NCBI GenBank assembly: GCA_016839765.1
Contig: JAEOTP010000016.1
Span: 130,027-194,026, forward strand
Length of the DNA: 64,000 bases
Direction of reading: 5' to 3'
From: Promethearchaeota archaeon
GTDB lineage: Archaea > Asgardarchaeota > Lokiarchaeia > Sigyniarchaeales > SOKP01
The position numbers and the translations under genes are program-made. The notes under the pieces were generated by a model that saw nothing but the letters and a program-made list of their open reading frames with translations, was not told the origin of the DNA and did not search any database. Below are positions 60,433 through 64,000 of this stretch, piece by piece (positions within the stretch are counted from its first letter, which is position 1; each line of letters begins with the position of its first letter).

Positions 60433-60507
60433 AAAAAATCACTTCATTTTGTTTAAATCGCGTTTATTATTAAAGTAATTATTTTTTAATAACGGGTCTA
60501 TTTCCAT

Positions 60508-60687
60508 TTATAACCAGGTATATTCACTTTCATCAATTTTTTTTCGTAATTTTTTTTCATCTTTTTTTAATTGACTTACTTTACTGTTTGTCGAATATGG
60601 TTTTATTTCTTCTTGGTGTGGTTTCCCTTCTTTATCATGTTTATGATCTTTAAGATGATCTACTCTATGTTCGTATTTTTTACTCAT
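60508..60687 (-). CDS. Small charged His/Lys-rich protein
   Basis: 59 residues from ATG 60687 (MSKKYEHRVDHLKDHKHDKE): very hydrophilic, His-, Lys- and Glu-rich, without hydrophobic core, probably disordered, ending in a charged helix and YTWL. A longer frame to 60759 exists, but AGGAG eight bases before ATG 60687 fixes the shorter start. Could bind metal or nucleic acid. Unknown. Confidence 0.55.
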   Translation of the reverse strand: MSKKYEHRVDHLKDHKHDKEGKPHQEEIKPYSTNSKVSQLKKDEKKLRKKIDESEYTWL

Positions 60688-60914
60688 ATTAATTACTCCT
60701 TTAAAATTAAGTAACATATTCATAACTCTTATAATTAGTTTTCGTAAATATTTTGACAATTAAGCCGTTAGAATTACTCGGAAATTCTCTCAAATATCCG
60801 TGAAAGTAAAAAAGAATGAAACAAACAATTTTTTATAATTTTTTATGATGTCTTGTAAGATTATAGGGAAAAAATTTTAAACTTTCTTTAATTATTCTAA
60901 AGAGTGATTAAAAC

Positions 60915-61238
60915 ATGAGTAAAGCAGAAATTAAACACATTATCATAAATGTTAAAGAATTAATTTTAGCTCCCAAGGTTGGTAAGGAACAAAATGCTGA
61001 TGATTTATCAAGATTTCTTGTTGAACAATTACCTCAAATTGAGGTGGATCGTAACGGAGATCAACTTGAGATTACAATGCCAGAAAAGTTATCTAAAAAG
61101 GCTGTAAAATTAAGAATCAAGAAGTTTTTACACCAAAAAAATCTTTTTAATGAATTTCGACCTATTTTATATCGAACTCATGAACTTGAAGGTTATATGA
61201 TTAAGAAGAGAAAAGTTTTAGAATTATCCTATTATTAA
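60915..61238 (+). CDS. rpl22e: Ribosomal protein eL22-like (eukaryotic signature protein)
   Basis: 107 residues. The pattern matches eukaryotic L22e: an N-terminal strand (HIIINVKELIL), DDLSRFLVEQLPQIEV (FxxFL helix), LEITMPEKLSKKAVKLRIKKFLHQKNLFNEFRPIL, close to the SKRYLKYLTKKYLKKNxLRDWLRV block, and a last strand YMIKKRKVLELSYY. A eukaryote-type large-subunit protein absent from most archaea and known from Asgard genomes. Ribosome-binding site GAGTGAT is six bases from ATG. Confidence 0.8.
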   Translation: MSKAEIKHIIINVKELILAPKVGKEQNADDLSRFLVEQLPQIEVDRNGDQLEITMPEKLSKKAVKLRIKKFLHQKNLFNEFRPILYRTHELEGYMIKKRKVLELSYY

Positions 61239-61273
61239 TTCCTTTCTTTAAAAATAATTATTCTATTTTAAAT

Positions 61274-62236
61274 GTGGATTTGAAACAAATAAAAATCAAG
61301 TCGATTAATGATTTAATGACTTGTATCAATTTAGCAAGTTCATTAGAATTAGCAGGATGGCCAAAACCAGGCAATGTTCATAGAACAAGAGATTATGATA
61401 ATTCTCGATATGAACACTTTTTATCTGGAATTGCTGCAATCCAACCTATTTTTAGAAGATTCTGTGTTAGAGTTTTTAATAAAGTAAATGATGATAATCA
61501 AGATTATTCATTTGTGGAATTGGGGAAATTTTTTAAAAGAGCGGCTAACGCAATGATGAAGTGGCAATACGGAGGAAATGTACTACTAGGACATATTTTA
61601 ATCTTAGCACCATTAAGTGTAGCAGCCTGTATTTGTATAAAAATAAAAAGGGTTACTCTAAAAGATTTTACAAAGATTTTAAAGAAAGTTGTAAGTGATT
61701 CCACTGTTCAAGATACAATCGATCTGTATAAAACCATAAAAATTTGTAATCCTGGTGGATTAGGTAAAATTGAAAAATATGATCTTAATGATGATAACTC
61801 AATTAATGAACTAGAGCGAGATAAAGTAAATTTAAAAGAAATTTTTGAATTCTCTAAAAGTTATGATTTAATTAGTTTTGAATATGCAACTGGATTTGAA
61901 ATAACTTTAAAAGAAGGATTAATCTATTTTTTTAAAACATTTAAAAAATATCAGGATATAAATGTTGCTACTGTTAACACATTTCTAAAATTACTTAGTG
62001 AACATCCGGATACATTAATAGTTAGAAAGTCTGGAAAGGCTGCTGCTTTATTAGTATCTAAAAAAGCCTATAAAGCATTAGAAAAAGGAGGGGTGGCTAC
62101 AAGGAAGGGACTAAAATTAGTTCTTAAACTTGACAAAAAACTTCAAAAAAAAGAAGGAAAGATGAATCCTGGAACAATAGCTGACCTAATTTCTGGTATA
62201 ATATTCTGTAGTCTTATATTTGGTTTAAAATTTTAG
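61274..62236 (+). CDS. CitG-like triphosphoribosyl-dephospho-CoA synthase family protein
   Basis: 320 residues. LASSLELAGWPKPGNVHRTRDYDN is the CitG/MdcB-type KPGNVxxxxDF motif (nucleotide binding); GNVLLGHILILAPLSVAA is the second family block (NTxxGxxxxxxPL). Bacterial members make the CoA-derived prosthetic group of citrate lyase; archaeal homologues have unknown substrates, possibly in cofactor synthesis. No citrate-lyase genes are near. GTG start at 61274 with no clear ribosome-binding site. Downstream of eL22. Confidence 0.7.
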   Translation: MDLKQIKIKSINDLMTCINLASSLELAGWPKPGNVHRTRDYDNSRYEHFLSGIAAIQPIFRRFCVRVFNKVNDDNQDYSFVELGKFFKRAANAMMKWQYGGNVLLGHILILAPLSVAACICIKIKRVTLKDFTKILKKVVSDSTVQDTIDLYKTIKICNPGGLGKIEKYDLNDDNSINELERDKVNLKEIFEFSKSYDLISFEYATGFEITLKEGLIYFFKTFKKYQDINVATVNTFLKLLSEHPDTLIVRKSGKAAALLVSKKAYKALEKGGVATRKGLKLVLKLDKKLQKKEGKMNPGTIADLISGIIFCSLIFGLKF

Positions 62237-62320
62237 AAAAAAGAAAAACTTTTGATTGAAGAACAATTAATTAGAAGTGAATTAGTTGTTATATAATTAG
62301 TGCTTAAGGTAATTATTCAA

Positions 62321-62671
62321 ATGGAATTTTGCGATGAATGCGGTGGTATGATGTTTCCCTCGTCCGATAACGGAAGAAAGGTGTTTAAATGCAAATGTGG
62401 TGCCATAAAACCATTCTCTGAGGAAAAATCTGAATTTTACAAATTTAAAACGAAAATTGAACAGCCTGTTCGAAGCGAAGTCACAAATTTAACAGAAGTA
62501 ATGGATTGGAAAGATAAAAATTTAAAGAGCTCAATAAAAAATTTTAAATGCCCTCGTTGTGGTTATACAAAAGCACACTTAGAGACTAGACAAACAAGAC
62601 GGGCAGATGAGGGTATGACGCATTTTATTACATGTCTTAAATGTGGAAAAATGAAAAAAATTGGTAGTTAA
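62321..62671 (+). CDS. tfs: Transcription factor S (TFIIS/Rpb9-like)
   Basis: 117 residues from ATG 62321. N-terminal zinc ribbon CDECGG...CKCG and C-terminal TFIIS ribbon CPRCGYTKAHLETRQTRRAD followed by CLKCGK. The acidic tip, normally DE, is in RRADEGMT and is conserved, so cleavage-stimulating activity on stalled RNA polymerase is expected. An upstream in-frame GTG (62300) is not used because the family starts at MEFC. Confidence 0.93.
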   Translation: MEFCDECGGMMFPSSDNGRKVFKCKCGAIKPFSEEKSEFYKFKTKIEQPVRSEVTNLTEVMDWKDKNLKSSIKNFKCPRCGYTKAHLETRQTRRADEGMTHFITCLKCGKMKKIGS

Positions 62672-62688
62672 TTAAAAAGAGCAAAACT

Positions 62689-62991
62689 CTAACCTATTAA
62701 TTTTTCTAAAATATTTTTCTCATCTATTTTCTTATAATAACTAATTTGAATTAATTTATTTCTACTCTTTAATCCAGAGATGAATTTGATTTGATTAAGG
62801 TTTATATCAAGTTTCTTTTTTAATAATTTTAATAATTCTTTATTAGCCTTGTTTAGAAGTGGTTTACTAGTTAATTTAATTAGAAAATAATCATAATTAT
62901 TCTCTATTAGAATCTCTTGAGTTTTAGCATTAGGTTTAACTACTATTTTTAGATAAAATATTGTATCCGATTTTTTTTCAATTAAGTTCAT
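62689..62991 (-). CDS. DUF167/YggU-family protein
   Basis: 100 residues. LKIVVKPNAKTQEILIEN, IKLTSKPLLNKANKELLKLLKKKL and IKFISGLKSRNKLIQI are the DUF167 blocks (VxPxA, P-xx-GKAN, GxxSRxK); here GKAN is NKAN. Function of the family unknown. The DHH phosphoesterase gene ends 20 bases upstream on the same strand, so the two are probably co-transcribed. Confidence 0.85.
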   Translation of the reverse strand: MNLIEKKSDTIFYLKIVVKPNAKTQEILIENNYDYFLIKLTSKPLLNKANKELLKLLKKKLDINLNQIKFISGLKSRNKLIQISYYKKIDEKNILEKLIG

Positions 62992-63011
62992 ATTGGTAAT
63001 TAATAGAAGAT

Positions 63012-64000
63012 TTAATCGAATTGAATATATTGATCTATATTATTCTTTAATCTATTAAATGAAGATATGGATAATCGGATACCTCCAGCGAGTTTATGGC
63101 CCCCTCCATTTCCTCCTAACTCAGTCTTAATTTGTGTAATTACTTTATTTACTCCTATTCCTCTGTTGATTTCAATAAATTTTCTTGAACATCTAATACT
63201 GAGTTTTATCATTTGAGTTTTTCTTTCCAAGCCTCCAAGAAATAACATTTTTTCGGGATTAGTAAGTTCATTAACCATGCTAAAACTAGCTGTATCTGAC
63301 CAATTACTTGGTTGTATAGTCCCATTACCCGCATCAATAAAAGTAGCTTTTTCAGTTTCGAATCGACTGAGCTCGGTATATACTTTTTTCAAATTTTTTG
63401 TTAAGTTATTGACATAATCAATATATATTGCTTTTGCATACCGTGTAATAGTTTTTTGTTGTATCATTGATACTGCAGCACTTATGTTTTTGAAAGATAA
63501 AATATTTAGTAATAATGCATGTTCAAACACAAATTTTAATAATCCCTCTTTTTGAGGTATTAATGCATAATGACCTGTTTTTAAATTTGTATTCTTTTGG
63601 ATTGCTTCAATTTCAGATTTTTCAAGTTCAGAGGTTTTTTTATTTGGATTTATTTGTAGTTGATTGAGAAATGATTTAATTTTTTCATCCCCCTCTCCAC
63701 CCAACTGTTTAACAAAAGGTAAGATGCTGTACTTTAATCCATTTTTAATGGAATTATGCATCCCTCCAAATAGTATTAAGCCTTCTCTATCTTCTATTAG
63801 TTCCTCATCGATTAACTCTTGATACACCTCTTTATTAAAGGATTTTAATCGATCCATTGATCTTAAAGAGTCTCCTGCTATTCCAATTGCAGTTAACCAT
63901 GCATGATTAATAATAGAGGGACTGATTTGTTTTGCAAACATATAAGCTAAGGTCGCCCCTGCAATATGATCGAGCCCATCAAATCCATAGACGGTTGGGT
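63012..64000 (-). CDS. DHH/DHHA1-family phosphoesterase (RecJ-like), N-terminus outside window
   Basis: The frame stays open to the right edge: before the ATG at 63941 it reads YGFDGLDHIAGATLAYMFAK, the conserved end of the DHH domain, so the true start lies beyond 64000. The C-terminus holds DHHA1: FIDAGNGTIQPSNWSD, SIRCSRKFIEINRGIGVN and GGNGGGHKLAGGIRLS (GGGHxxAGG signature). Likely a single-strand-specific nuclease or oligonucleotide phosphodiesterase related to archaeal RecJ/GAN. Catalytic DHH residues are off the window. Confidence 0.85.
   Translation of the reverse strand, partial: PTVYGFDGLDHIAGATLAYMFAKQISPSIINHAWLTAIGIAGDSLRSMDRLKSFNKEVYQELIDEELIEDREGLILFGGMHNSIKNGLKYSILPFVKQLGGEGDEKIKSFLNQLQINPNKKTSELEKSEIEAIQKNTNLKTGHYALIPQKEGLLKFVFEHALLLNILSFKNISAAVSMIQQKTITRYAKAIYIDYVNNLTKNLKKVYTELSRFETEKATFIDAGNGTIQPSNWSDTASFSMVNELTNPEKMLFLGGLERKTQMIKLSIRCSRKFIEINRGIGVNKVITQIKTELGGNGGGHKLAGGIRLSISSFNRLKNNIDQYIQFD

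Noticed and set aside
1-64000. tRNA, rRNA, CRISPR arrays and insertion sequences
   Set aside because: I looked for T-loop motifs, regularly spaced repeats, terminal inverted repeats and transposase motifs on both strands and found none convincing; a tRNA with introns could be missed by eye.

Overview
The window is very AT-rich archaeal DNA carrying a set of eukaryote-like genes that points to an Asgard archaeon, most likely Lokiarchaeia. The markers are four Ras/Rab-like small GTPases, a profilin-like protein, several longin/roadblock-like and V4R (Bet3/TRAPP-fold) proteins, ribosomal protein eL22, TBP, TFS, a CDC48-type double AAA ATPase and a PSTK-type selenocysteine kinase. Gene order is mosaic: short operons, many convergent pairs, and no insertion sequence, CRISPR array, rRNA or tRNA that I could find.

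Layout. 1-8.1 kb: a partial membrane protein, an HDAC-superfamily enzyme, the profilin-like protein, a compact FtsX/LolD-type ABC pair and three membrane or surface proteins. 8.3-17.6 kb: acyl-CoA ligase, a winged-helix protein, a GTPase, a GHL-like protein, DNA glycosylase Tag, an NTF2-like protein, tandem zinc-ribbon/DUF4190 genes, a Lin0512 gene with a decayed partial copy beside it, and a reductive-dehalogenase-like Fe-S protein. 17.7-21.3 kb: argS, agmatinase and deoxyhypusine synthase, a polyamine/hypusine set. 21.3-30.8 kb: longin-like protein, M29 peptidase, PncC, GTPase-thioredoxin-V4R cluster, TBP with an acidic N-terminal tail, another GTPase, acylphosphatase, DegT aminotransferase, a longin-wHTH protein, GIY-YIG protein and PSTK. 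30.9-39.7 kb: CDC48, M24 peptidase, aminotransferase, GTPase next to a V4R-like gene, and the tetraether lipid synthase Tes. 39.7-40.4 kb: a gene-free stretch with two inverted repeats and a candidate structured RNA. 40.4-45.6 kb: longin-like protein, a coiled-coil protein made of nine 35-residue repeats, and DUF362. 45.6-51.7 kb: a PadR-controlled ABC operon with twin operator-like palindromes. 51.8-64 kb: alpha/beta hydrolase, radical SAM, ROK kinase plus phosphohexomutase, UvrC, ribose-1,5-bisphosphate isomerase facing form III RuBisCO (AMP salvage), eL22, CitG-like protein, TFS, DUF167 and a partial DHH phosphoesterase.

The strongest unexplained signals are four genes where a good Shine-Dalgarno stands at normal distance from an in-frame ATT or ATC rather than from ATG/GTG/TTG, the structured RNA at about 40.0-40.13 kb, the two separate GTPase/V4R neighbourhoods, and the palindromes around Tes and the PadR operon. 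All functional calls come from reading translated sequence and motifs; no database search was run.
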